Origin: JAJYVT01 sp027339205
Lineage (GTDB): Bacteria > Actinomycetota > Acidimicrobiia > Acidimicrobiales > RAAP-2
Assembly: GCA_027339205.1 (NCBI GenBank)
Contig: DAHWOV010000124.1
Coordinates: forward strand, 1-37,970
DNA length: 37,970 nucleotides
Direction of reading: 5' to 3'
Position numbers and translations under genes: made by a program. Positions 1 to 8,008 of this stretch are shown here, in pieces; positions within the stretch are counted from its first letter, which is position 1; each line of letters starts with the position of its first letter. The notes under the pieces are model-generated. The model was not told the DNA's origin, searched no databases, and saw nothing but the letters and a program-made list of their open reading frames with translations.

Positions 1-1227
1 CACGCCCTGCAGTGCAAGGCCGGGACGGGGACGGGGGCGCCCGGCGTGACCCCCAAGGAGATCAAGGTCGCCGCCATCTCCACGCTCTCGGGCATCCTCG
101 CGGCGGACTTCGGCTCCCTGGTCCCGGGCATCAAGGCGTACTTCAGCATGGTTGACGCGCACGGGGGGGTGGACGGGCGCAAGATCGTGCTCGCGTACAA
201 CCTCGACGACGCGGGGCTGGCGAGCCAGTTCCAGACCGACGTCCACACCGCCATCGACCAGGACCACGCGTTCGCGGTCGCGGTGTCGTCGTACTGGTTC
301 ACTCCCGCCTACTTCGCGCGCACGTGCACGCCGACGTACGGCTACAACGTCGACGGCAACTGGTCGGGCCCACCCAACCTGTTCGCTGCGGGCGGCTCGG
401 TCCTCCCGCTGAAGACGATCGCGCCCGCCGTGGCGTACCTCGTCGACAAGACGCACTCGAAGTCGATCGCGATCCTCGCCTACGGCGTCTCGACCTCGTC
501 CGATCTCTGCCGGACCACGGGCAAGCTCCTTCGAGGCGCGGGCTACCACGTGGTGTTCACAGACCTGCGGCTCCCGCCGATCGACGCCAACCTCACGCCC
601 GACGTCCAGCGGATCCAGCGCGCGGGCGCCGACTTCGTCGTGTCGTGCATGACAGTCACAGGCAACGTCACCCTCGCCCGGGACATCCGCCAGTACGGGC
701 TCCACGTCCACCAGCTGTGGTTCGACGGCGCCGACGCGACCGTCGTGAAGCGCTACGAGCAGCTGCTCCAGGGCGTCTACTTCAACGTGCAGAACGTGCC
801 CGAGACCGCGGCGCGCCTGTACCCCGGCGTCTACCCGGGGCTCCAGACGTACTTGAAGACCATGCACCGCTACGCGCCCGGCTACGCGGACAACGCGCTG
901 GCGCTCGACGGCTGGGAGTCCGCCGCGTTGATGGTGGCGGGGATCAAGGCGGCCGGCCGCCACCTCACTCAGGCGTCGGTGGTGGCCGCGACCAACCGCA
1001 TCACCGACTTCACGGCGGGCGGCCTCGAGGAGCCCGTCGACTGGAAGACCGCGCACTACCTCCAGACACGCACGTCCTGCAGCGCCTTCGAGCAGGTGAA
1101 GGGTGCCGCGGCGCTGCCCGTCCTCGGCAAGGGCAAAGAGGTGTACCTGTGCTTCGCGGTGTCGCACGTCCGGCACCCCGAGCCGGTGGCGCCGGTGCCG
1201 GGGATCCCCGGGCCCCACCGGGCCTGA
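1..1227 (+). CDS. ABC transporter substrate-binding protein, LivJ/K type (5' partial)
   Basis: Periplasmic-binding-protein fold of the branched-chain amino acid (Leu/Ile/Val) receptor family, expected to bind a small solute outside the membrane and deliver it to the permease encoded next. The frame is open back to base 1, so the true start and the signal peptide lie outside the window; the GTG at 46 is only the first start codon inside. Typical receptor features are the GVTPKEIKVAAIST opening, the two-lobe pattern with ILAYGVSTSSDLCR and a C-terminal lobe with ALALDGWESAALMVAG. It ends 7 bp before the permease gene. The ligand cannot be told from sequence: such receptors also bind amides, urea or aromatic acids. 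Confidence 0.88.
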   Translation, partial: HALQCKAGTGTGAPGVTPKEIKVAAISTLSGILAADFGSLVPGIKAYFSMVDAHGGVDGRKIVLAYNLDDAGLASQFQTDVHTAIDQDHAFAVAVSSYWFTPAYFARTCTPTYGYNVDGNWSGPPNLFAAGGSVLPLKTIAPAVAYLVDKTHSKSIAILAYGVSTSSDLCRTTGKLLRGAGYHVVFTDLRLPPIDANLTPDVQRIQRAGADFVVSCMTVTGNVTLARDIRQYGLHVHQLWFDGADATVVKRYEQLLQGVYFNVQNVPETAARLYPGVYPGLQTYLKTMHRYAPGYADNALALDGWESAALMVAGIKAAGRHLTQASVVAATNRITDFTAGGLEEPVDWKTAHYLQTRTSCSAFEQVKGAAALPVLGKGKEVYLCFAVSHVRHPEPVAPVPGIPGPHRA

Positions 1228-1234
1228 GCCGCCC

Positions 1235-3202
1235 GTGGAGCAGCTGCTCGGCTTCGCCATCCCGGGCGTGCCCTACGGCTGCGCCTACGCGGTCTTCGCG
1301 GTGGGGCTCGTCCTCACGTACCTGACGACCGGCGTCTTCAACTTCGGGTACGGCGCGCAGGCCTACGCATCGGCGTTCCTGTTCGCCTGGCTCGTCGACG
1401 ACCACGGCTGGCCGACGTGGGCCGCCTTCGTGTGCGCCGTCGTCGTGCTCGGTCCCGGGCTGGCGCTGGTCTTCGACCGGCTGCTCTTCCGCCGCATCGC
1501 CGCCACCAACACGACGGCGAAAGTCGTCACCGGCCTCGGCATCCTCGTAGGCGTCCCGGCGCTGCTGCCGGTCCTCTTCGGCAACGGCAACCTGGTGGGC
1601 GCGCCGAGCATCCTCTTCGACCCCAACACCGTGTACTTCCATCTCGGTGCAGACGTCCCGGTGAACGGGTCGTACCTGAGCGCCGTGATCCTCACGGCCG
1701 CCATGCTCGTGGTGCTCGTCCTCCTGCTGCGGACGACCAACCTCGGCCTCGAGATGCGCGCGGCGGTCGAGAGCCGCCGCCTGCTCGAGCTCGAGGGTGT
1801 CAACGCGCCCCGTGTGACCGCGACCGCGTGGGCGGTGTCCGGCCTCATGGCCGGGCTCGCGGGCGTGCTGCTCGTGTCGACCGAGGTGATCGTCGCGCCC
1901 CAGGACTACATCACGCTGATGGTGGCCGCGATCGCCGCGGCGGCATGCGCGGCGCTCCGGTCGATGACGGTCGCCGCGGTGGTCGGGGTGCTCCTCGGGG
2001 TCGTGAGCCTGGTCGCGCAGGGCTACCTGCCGACGTCGAGCTTCTGGTACTCGGCGGTGCTCCCCGCGTTCCCGTTCATCGTGCTCGTCGGCGCGCTCCT
2101 CTTCGTCCCCGGCCTGCGCCGGCTGGGCCAGGCCGACGACCCCCTCTCCAACGTCGACCCGCCGCCGCCGCCGGCCGCGTCGCGCGTGCGGGGACGGGAG
2201 GTCGACCGGGTGGTCCGCACGGGCTTCTGGGCGCTTCTGCTCGCCTTCGTCACCTCGATGCTCACGTGGATGCCCAGCGCGTGGGAGACCGTGCTCAACC
2301 AGGGGCTCGCGTACTCGGTGGTGTTCCTCTCGGTGACGCTGCTCACCGGGACCGCGGGCCAGCTCTCGCTCGCGCAGGCGACGCTCGCGGGGATCGCCGC
2401 GTTCACGGCCGGGCAGCTCGCCGCGCACCTCGGGCTCGACTTCCTTGCCGGCGGCGCGCTCGGCGCGCTCGCTGCGGCGCTGGTCGCCGCGCTGCTCGCG
2501 CTGGCGTCGTTGCGGTTGCGGGGGCTCGGGCTCTCGCTCATGACCCTCGCGGCGGCACTCCTCTTCGACGTGGCGATCTTCCCCGCGCAGGTGGTGAGCG
2601 GCGGGACAGGGGGGTTCCCCGTGCGCGCACGCTGGCTGCCGCTCGACCTGCTCGCGCCCGACGGGCACGCCTACTTCGTCGTGGCCCTCCTCGTGGTCGT
2701 CGTGTGCGCCGGAGGGGTGGCGCTCGTCCAGCGCGGCACGGTCGGCCGGCTGCTTGCCGCCATGCGCAACAGCGAGCTCGGCGCGGAGGGCATCGGGGTC
2801 AGCCTCTCGTGGGAGCGCGTGCTCGCCTTCGCGCTCTCCGGCGCGCTCGCCGGCGTCGGGGGAGTGCTGCTCGCGATCCAGCAGACGGTGATCGCCCCGG
2901 GGGAGTTCGACTACCAGCTCTCTCTCGCCTTCATCGTGATCGTCGTGACCACGGGCGTGGGGACGGTCGAAGGGGCGCTCCAGGCCGGGCTCGGGCTGGT
3001 GGTCCTCCAGCAACTTCTCCAGTTCGCGCCGCAACGCCTGGGGGGCCTCACCTTCGTCGTGTTCGCGGTCGGTGCCTTCACCTACGCGGCGCATCCTGAA
3101 GGGTTTGTCGAGTACTACAAGCGCCGCTCGACCGAGCAGGTCGAGCGCGTGCTCGCCCGGCGGCAGCGACGGACCGCGCCTGCGGTCACCGGGCGGTCGT
3201 GA
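1235..3202 (+). CDS. Fused LivH-LivM branched-chain amino acid ABC permease
   Basis: Membrane channel of the transporter, with two permease domains normally encoded separately as LivH and LivM joined in one 655-residue chain. Residues about 1-300 are LivH-like (GVPYGCAYAVFAVGLVLTYL start, hydrophobic segments, EGVNAPRVTATAWAVSG loop). A Pro-rich linker (DPPPPPAASRVRGREVD) follows, then the LivM-like half with TAGQLSLAQATLAGIAAFTAGQ and the NSELGAEGIGVSL cytoplasmic loop. I chose GTG 1235 because membrane-domain similarity starts there; the frame is open upstream to 1103 but that part is a shadow of the receptor gene. The stop overlaps the start of the next ATPase gene, so the genes are probably translationally coupled. 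Confidence 0.9.
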   Translation: MEQLLGFAIPGVPYGCAYAVFAVGLVLTYLTTGVFNFGYGAQAYASAFLFAWLVDDHGWPTWAAFVCAVVVLGPGLALVFDRLLFRRIAATNTTAKVVTGLGILVGVPALLPVLFGNGNLVGAPSILFDPNTVYFHLGADVPVNGSYLSAVILTAAMLVVLVLLLRTTNLGLEMRAAVESRRLLELEGVNAPRVTATAWAVSGLMAGLAGVLLVSTEVIVAPQDYITLMVAAIAAAACAALRSMTVAAVVGVLLGVVSLVAQGYLPTSSFWYSAVLPAFPFIVLVGALLFVPGLRRLGQADDPLSNVDPPPPPAASRVRGREVDRVVRTGFWALLLAFVTSMLTWMPSAWETVLNQGLAYSVVFLSVTLLTGTAGQLSLAQATLAGIAAFTAGQLAAHLGLDFLAGGALGALAAALVAALLALASLRLRGLGLSLMTLAAALLFDVAIFPAQVVSGGTGGFPVRARWLPLDLLAPDGHAYFVVALLVVVVCAGGVALVQRGTVGRLLAAMRNSELGAEGIGVSLSWERVLAFALSGALAGVGGVLLAIQQTVIAPGEFDYQLSLAFIVIVVTTGVGTVEGALQAGLGLVVLQQLLQFAPQRLGGLTFVVFAVGAFTYAAHPEGFVEYYKRRSTEQVERVLARRQRRTAPAVTGRS

Positions 3203-3957
3203 TGCTGGCGGTGCGCGGGCTCGAGAAGTCCTTCGGAGGAACGGTCGCGCTCGCCGGCGTCGACCTCGACGTCGCGGCGGGGGAGAGCGTGGGCCTGGTC
3301 GGCCCCAACGGTGCGGGCAAGACCACCGTCTTCGACTGCATCTTCGGCCAGGTCCGCCCGGACGCCGGGACCGTCGCGCTCGACGGGCGCGACATCGGGC
3401 GGCTCCCGACGTGGCGCCGGGCGCGCCTCGGGATCGGGCGGACGTACCAGCGGCTGGAGGTCTTCCCCGAGCTCACCGTCCGCGACCACCTCATCGTCGC
3501 GCTCCGGGCCGGTCACCCGCGCCGCGGCGGCCACCTCTGGCGTGACCTGCTGGGGCTCAGCGCACCGACCACCGAGGAGCGCGGCGCGACCGATGCGACG
3601 CTCGAGGCGGTCGGGCTCCTCGACGTCGCCGACGTGCCGGTCGCCGCGCTCGACCTCGGCGCGTGCCGGCTGGTCGAGCTCGCCCGTGCGGTGGTGGGAG
3701 CGCCGCGACTGCTGCTCGCCGACGAGCCGTCCTCGGGGCTCGACGAGCACGAGGCCGGCGACCTGGCGCGCCTCGTGCGGACATTGCAGCGCGCACGGGG
3801 GATGGGCATGCTGCTCGTCGAGCACGACCTCGCGATGGTCGAGGCGGTGGTCGACCGCGTGGTCGTCATGGACCTCGGCCGCGTCGTGGCGTCGGGCGCC
3901 TTCCACGAGGTGATGGCGGCGCCGGCCGTGCAGCGCGCCTACCTCGGCATGCCGTGA
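3199..3957 (+). CDS. livG: LivG-type ABC transporter ATP-binding protein
   Basis: One of the two ATPases that drive the preceding permease. Walker A GPNGAGKT is at residues 35-42, the Q-loop Gln at 84, Walker B LLLADEP at 171-177 and the switch His in VEHD at 209. The 252-residue length is normal. GTG 3199 and ATG 3202 are adjacent start choices; both overlap the permease stop. The signature motif is unusual: where the family has LSxGQ, residues 151-157 read LDLGACR, keeping only Leu and Gly. The partner ATPase has a canonical signature, so the heterodimer may hydrolyse ATP at one composite site more than at the other; that is inference. Confidence 0.88.
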   Translation: MMLAVRGLEKSFGGTVALAGVDLDVAAGESVGLVGPNGAGKTTVFDCIFGQVRPDAGTVALDGRDIGRLPTWRRARLGIGRTYQRLEVFPELTVRDHLIVALRAGHPRRGGHLWRDLLGLSAPTTEERGATDATLEAVGLLDVADVPVAALDLGACRLVELARAVVGAPRLLLADEPSSGLDEHEAGDLARLVRTLQRARGMGMLLVEHDLAMVEAVVDRVVVMDLGRVVASGAFHEVMAAPAVQRAYLGMP

Positions 3958-4676
3958 GCGACGCACCGCCGCCGGTCCTCGAGGTGGACGACGTGAGCGC
4001 CTCGTACGGGCCGTACCGCGCCCTGTTCGCGGTGAGCTTCACAGTGCGCGCCGGCGATGCGCTCGCCTTGCTCGGGCCGAACGGCGCGGGGAAGTCGACC
4101 GTCGCACGGGTGGTGTCCGGACTCGTTCGGCCGACCTCGGGGTCGGTCCGCGTCGGCGGGCGCGACGTCACGGGCAGTCCTGCATGGGCGGTCGCTCGTG
4201 CAGGGCTCTCACACGTGCCCGAGGGCCGCGGCGTCTTCGACTCGCTGAGCGTCGAGGAGAACCTCGTGCTCGCCTTCCGCCACCGGGTGGGACGCCGAGG
4301 CGTGGCGCCGGCGCTCGAGCGCGCCTACGAGCGTTTCGGGGTGCTCGGCGAGCGGCGCCACGACCGCGCCGGCACGCTGTCGGGCGGGCAGCAGCGGCTG
4401 CTCTCCATCGCCAAGGTCCTCGTCGTGCTGCCCAAGGTGCTGGTCGCCGACGAGCTCTCGCTCGGGCTCGCTCCGAGCGTCGTCGACGACGTCTACCGGG
4501 GGCTCGCCGACGTCCGCCGCGAGGGCACGGCGCTCGTCGTCGTCGAGCAGCAGGTGGACCGGGCCCTCGCCCTCGCCTCGTCGGCCGTGGTGCTCGAGCG
4601 CGGAGCCGTCACCTACCTCGGCCCGGCGCCCGGCGCGCGTGCGGTGATGGCCCAGGTGCTCGCCCGCAGCCGGTGA
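3954..4676 (+). CDS. livF: LivF-type ABC transporter ATP-binding protein
   Basis: Second ATPase of the branched-chain amino acid-type transporter. Walker A GPNGAGKS is at residues 41-48, signature LSGGQ at 142-146, Walker B VLVADEL at 162-168, followed by the VVEQQV stretch where LivF proteins usually have Gln rather than His. The GTG start at 3954 shares bases with the livG stop (GTGA overlap), so the frame open back to 3663 is not used. The protein is 240 residues, typical for LivF. It is the last gene of the operon, followed by a GC-rich hairpin shared with the convergent methyltransferase gene. Confidence 0.92.
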   Translation: MSDAPPPVLEVDDVSASYGPYRALFAVSFTVRAGDALALLGPNGAGKSTVARVVSGLVRPTSGSVRVGGRDVTGSPAWAVARAGLSHVPEGRGVFDSLSVEENLVLAFRHRVGRRGVAPALERAYERFGVLGERRHDRAGTLSGGQQRLLSIAKVLVVLPKVLVADELSLGLAPSVVDDVYRGLADVRREGTALVVVEQQVDRALALASSAVVLERGAVTYLGPAPGARAVMAQVLARSR

Positions 4677-4684
4677 CGGCCGGC

Positions 4685-4700
4685 GCCGCGCGAGCGCGGC
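4685..4700. terminator. Hairpin between convergent genes
   Basis: Perfect 6-bp stem GCCGCG / CGCGGC with a CGAG loop in the 34-bp gap between livF and the convergent methyltransferase. There is no T-tract on either strand, so it is only a possible bidirectional terminator. Confidence 0.45.
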
Positions 4701-4710
4701 GGGCGGGCGA

Positions 4711-5445
4711 TCATCGAGCCGTCAGCACGAAGCGCGGCGCGGAGCCGAGGAGCCGCTCGGGGAGCGGCGACGCCAGCCGCTCGGCCCACTCGACGTCGCG
4801 CAGGCGGCGAAGGCTCGGCGAGCGCCAGCCCGCGGCGGCGGCGAGCGCGGCCAGCGCTGCGGGGTGCGTCCCGGCGGACAGTGGGAGGGAGTCCTTCATC
4901 GCCGCCGGGTACTGCGCGTGGTGCTCGGGCGGCGCGTGCCGGAGGCGGTCGAGGACGCGTCGCGCGGTCGCCCGCAGCTGCTCGACGGGGTCGGTTCCTC
5001 CCCACAGGCTCTCGACCAGGACGAGGCGGCCGTCGGGGGCCGCCTCTCGCCATGCGCAGAGCGCCGCGACCGGGTCGGGCAGGGTCCAGAGCAGGTGGCG
5101 CTCCATGACCGCGTCGAACGGGCCGGCGGGGGGATCCGTGGCGGCACCTTCGAGCGTGCGGACCTCGAGACCCTCGGCCGCCGCGCGAGCCGACAGCCGC
5201 TCGAGCATGGCGCAGGACAGGTCGAGCGCGGTCACCTCGTGGCCGAGGCGGGCGGCGACGAGCGAGAGGAAGCCGGTGCCCGCCCCGCAGTCGAGCACCC
5301 GGGAGGGCCCAGGCGCCAGGGCGGACTCCACGGCGGCGGTCCATGCCGCGACCACCGCGGGGTCGGTCGGCCGGTGCTGGCGCGCGTCGTCGTAGGTCGC
5401 AGCGTCCTCGTCCCAGTAGCGGCGGATGTCGTCGATCGTGCCCAC
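4711..5445 (-). CDS. Class I SAM-dependent methyltransferase
   Basis: Soluble methyltransferase of 244 residues with a Rossmann-type SAM site. Motif I VLDCGAGTGFLSLVAARLG is near residues 45-63, followed by an acidic VTALDLS at the end of strand 2 and a DAVMERHLLWTLPDP motif for strand 4. It resembles UbiE/Methyltransf_11-type enzymes acting on small molecules; the substrate is unknown. GTG 5445 was chosen because the family-like sequence begins there (GTIDDIRRYWDEDAATYD); the frame stays open to 6150 on this strand but overlaps the divergent gene. It is monocistronic, divergent from the condensation-domain gene with about 250 bp between, and convergent with livF. Confidence 0.82.
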   Translation of the reverse strand: MGTIDDIRRYWDEDAATYDDARQHRPTDPAVVAAWTAAVESALAPGPSRVLDCGAGTGFLSLVAARLGHEVTALDLSCAMLERLSARAAAEGLEVRTLEGAATDPPAGPFDAVMERHLLWTLPDPVAALCAWREAAPDGRLVLVESLWGGTDPVEQLRATARRVLDRLRHAPPEHHAQYPAAMKDSLPLSAGTHPAALAALAAAAGWRSPSLRRLRDVEWAERLASPLPERLLGSAPRFVLTAR

Positions 5446-5691
5446 GGGCTGCGGTCTAGCGCATCTGGACGCGGGCCGGCGGAGCGGTCCGCCGAGCGGT
5501 GGCAGAATCCGTGGTCGCCGGGGTCGGTGGACGGCTCGGAGGCCGCCGTGCCGGGGCGCCCCGCGCGGCCGCCGGTCGCACTCGTGTGCGGCAGGACGGT
5601 TGGACCGCTCGGTGCGCAGGGGGGCTCCGAGGGTGCCGCCGGACTCGGCGCGGGAGCAGGCACGAGGCAGACGAGGAGAGATCGAGACGCC

Positions 5692-7020
5692 ATGAGCACG
5701 ACCGAGCAGGCCCCGGCCGGCGCGCAAGCAGCGGCACCGCCGCCGGGCAGCGCGGCGCCGGTTCGGCGCGCCCCGCTCTCGCTCACGCAGCGCTCGTCCC
5801 TCCTCATGGCGCCGCACAGCCCGAGCCGCGAGTTCATGAGCTGGGTGTACCAGTTGAACGGGAGGCTCGACGTCGAGGCGCTCGTCGCCGCGGTCGACGA
5901 CGTGGTCTGCGCCCACGACCTCCTTCGCGTCCGATTCGAGCCGGGAGCGGGTGGGGACGTGGAGTCGGCGAGGCAGTACGTGACGGAGTTCCGTCCTGGC
6001 GTCGTCCGGATCGTCGAGCTCGACGACCGGCCGAAGCTCGAGGCGCTCAGCGCGGCGATCGTGGCCGTCGAGGCCGAGTACCGGGACCTCTCGCCATGGG
6101 ACGAGCCGCGCCTCGGGGCGACGCTCTACGTGGTCGCGCCCAAGACGCACGTCCTGTCGATCTTCGTCGCCGAGGCGCTCGTGGACGGCGAGTCCGGCAC
6201 GATGGTCGCGGCCGAGCTGTCACGCGCCTACGCGCGGCACGCGGGGAAGACCCCCCCGGACCTGCCGTGTCCGTCCGAGGGGAGCTACCTGCGGTGGGTG
6301 CTCGACAACCCGGTGCCCGCCGCCGTGCAGCAACGCGCCGTCGACCACTGGCGGGCGCTGCGCGACGAGCCGGTCGCCGCCGGCTCGTGGCCGATGACGC
6401 TTCCTTGCGGCGTCCGTCCGAGGACGAGGTTCTTCAACGTGCCTGCCGGGCACTGGCGCCACCTCGTCGACGTGACGCCCGGCATGGCGGCGATGCCCTT
6501 CGTGGTGGTTCTCTCGTGGCTCGAGCTCGCGCTCGCCCGCGTGGCCGGCGCCCGGCGCTTCGTGGTCACCTCGGCGGTCTCGAATCGCAGCCGCCCGGGT
6601 GCCAAGGACATCCTCGGCAACTTCGTCGGTCCGGTGCGCATGGTCGCGGAGGTCGCCCCCTCGGACCGGCTCGAGGACGTCTCGCCGAGGGTGCTCCGCT
6701 CGCTGCGTGAGGCGATCGCCGCGAGCGTCGTCCCGGTGCCGCTCGCCGAGGCGCGCCTCCAGGCTCCCGCGCCGTTCACCCCCCCCGAGCCGACCGTGTC
6801 GTTCTTCATGTTCGACGAGCGCGAGGGACCCGACTTCGTGGGTGTGCGGCAGCGCCGGTTCCGGGTGCACACCGGCCGGGATGTCCTGCGCGTCAACTGC
6901 ACCCCCGACGAGTCGGGCGGGCGGAACTTCTTCGTGATCTCGGGGTCGGCGCCCGCCGCGCTGATGGACGACCTCGTCGCAGAGCTCCAGCGCCACCTCG
7001 GCTTGCCTGGCCCGGGCTGA
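5692..7020 (+). CDS. Stand-alone condensation-domain-like protein lacking catalytic His
   Basis: A 442-residue chloramphenicol-acetyltransferase-fold protein of the NRPS condensation/WS-DGAT superfamily. It starts with an Ala/Pro-rich leader (1-25), then PLSLTQRSSLLM, resembling the family's first core motif. The site that should carry HHxxxDG reads AEALVDG at residues 160-166, so both histidines are replaced while Asp-Gly is kept. The later GNFVGPVRM motif matches the family's conserved segment before the solvent channel. ATG 5692 follows a purine-rich GAGGAGAG. No adenylation or carrier-protein gene is nearby, so this is not part of a visible NRPS line. It may be a non-catalytic binding protein or use another residue. 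It converges on the TetR gene. Confidence 0.7.
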   Translation: MSTTEQAPAGAQAAAPPPGSAAPVRRAPLSLTQRSSLLMAPHSPSREFMSWVYQLNGRLDVEALVAAVDDVVCAHDLLRVRFEPGAGGDVESARQYVTEFRPGVVRIVELDDRPKLEALSAAIVAVEAEYRDLSPWDEPRLGATLYVVAPKTHVLSIFVAEALVDGESGTMVAAELSRAYARHAGKTPPDLPCPSEGSYLRWVLDNPVPAAVQQRAVDHWRALRDEPVAAGSWPMTLPCGVRPRTRFFNVPAGHWRHLVDVTPGMAAMPFVVVLSWLELALARVAGARRFVVTSAVSNRSRPGAKDILGNFVGPVRMVAEVAPSDRLEDVSPRVLRSLREAIAASVVPVPLAEARLQAPAPFTPPEPTVSFFMFDEREGPDFVGVRQRRFRVHTGRDVLRVNCTPDESGGRNFFVISGSAPAALMDDLVAELQRHLGLPGPG

Positions 7021-7026
7021 ATCGCT

Positions 7027-7045
7027 CGAGCTCCGAGGGAGCTCG
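7027..7045. terminator. Bidirectional hairpin terminator candidate
   Basis: Perfect 8-bp inverted repeat CGAGCTCC / GGAGCTCG with a GAG loop, filling the 26-bp gap between the convergent condensation-domain and TetR genes. No T-tract follows on either strand, but position and stem strength fit a shared terminator. Confidence 0.55.
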
Positions 7046-7046
7046 G

Positions 7047-7676
7047 CTACAGGCGCGCGCGCAGCACCGCCGCCGCCTCCGCCGAGCGCTCGCGGAATGC
7101 CTCACGAGCGTCGCCGTGGGCCTCGAGGACGCCCGCGAGGTGCTCGAAGAACAGCCCGACGATGAACGCCCGCAGGACCCGGGCGACCGCCGGCGCCCCC
7201 GGGCCGTCGCAGATGGTCGGCTCGGACTCTTCGATCCAGCGTTCAAGTGCTGCCTGCGTCGCGTCGAAGAGCTCGACCCCCACGACGTGGGCGGTCTCCT
7301 GGCCGCGCATCACCTCCCCGAGCATGAGCCGGATGAAGTCCTCGACCTCGAGCATCGAGCCCAGGATGTCCTCGAGCATGTCGGCGAGGCCGTCGAAGTC
7401 GTCGCGCGAGATCGCGGCCGGCCCGGTCGACGCCGCGAGGTCCTCGATGAACCCCCGCTCCTGGAGCACTGCGACGAGCAGCTCACGCTTGGACGCGAAG
7501 TAGTGGTAGAGCGAGGCGACGTTGAGCCCCGCCGCCGCGGCGAGGTCCCGCATGCTGGTCCCGTCGACGCCGCGCTGGGACATGAGAGCGAGAGCCGTGT
7601 CGAGGATGTGCTGGCGCTGGGAGACGGCGGCTCGCTCCTGGGTCCCGGCCGAAGATGAGGTGGTCACGCCCCCCAT
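7047..7676 (-). CDS. TetR/AcrR family transcriptional regulator
   Basis: DNA-binding repressor-type protein of 209 residues. The N-terminal HTH is at about residues 20-65 (QHILDTALALMSQRGVDGTSMRDL, then AAAAGLNVASLYHYFASKRE), the hallmark of TetR proteins. The C-terminal helical domain is probably the ligand and dimer region. ATG 7676 gives 13 extra residues before the conserved fold; a GTG at 7664 is an alternative. It faces the condensation-domain gene tail to tail, so it need not control it. The 330-bp upstream gap contains a GTTCTG/CAGAAC inverted repeat that may be its own operator. The ligand is unknown. Confidence 0.88.
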   Translation of the reverse strand: MGGVTTSSSAGTQERAAVSQRQHILDTALALMSQRGVDGTSMRDLAAAAGLNVASLYHYFASKRELLVAVLQERGFIEDLAASTGPAAISRDDFDGLADMLEDILGSMLEVEDFIRLMLGEVMRGQETAHVVGVELFDATQAALERWIEESEPTICDGPGAPAVARVLRAFIVGLFFEHLAGVLEAHGDAREAFRERSAEAAAVLRARL

Positions 7677-7820
7677 TGTCGGGTCCCGCAGGGCCCCGCG
7701 TCGAGCGCGCCCGCGTATTGCCTGCTCAGTGGCGAGATCGCGCTCGGGACGCGGCGGCGTCCTGGCCGGGCGCGACGTGCACGCCGCCGGGGGGCTCGAC
7801 GGCAGGTCAGCTTGCCGTGC

Positions 7821-7867
7821 GTTCTGCTAAACAGAACACAAGATTGGACCATTGCGCTCGGCAGAAC
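7821..7867. promoter_or_regulatory. Operator-like GTTCTG repeats upstream of TetR gene
   Basis: GTTCTG (7821-7826), 5 bp, then CAGAAC (7832-7837) form a perfect inverted repeat in an unusually AT-rich patch; a third half-site CAGAAC lies at 7862-7867, exactly 30 bp from the second. TetR regulators often bind such palindromes upstream of their own gene, so autoregulation is plausible. The rest of the gap 7677-8008 shows no gene. A 15-bp tandem duplication (7981-7995 and 7996-8010) ends on the stop codon of the nucleosidase gene. Confidence 0.4.
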
Positions 7868-8008
7868 GATCGGCTAGAAAGTCTCCCGGGCGGCGGAGCC
7901 CGTGCCGGACGGCCCGCCGGTGGATCGTGAGCACCCGCATCGGACGGAGGGGGACGATCCGCCGGCGCGCCGGGCTCCACTCGGTCGGGCCCGTGTCGGT
8001 CGGGCCCG

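Noticed and set aside
1010..3094. 694-codon open frame on the minus strand
   Set aside because: It is the antisense shadow of the fused permease, with Arg/Glu/His-rich sequence and no motif; the plus strand has transporter motifs.
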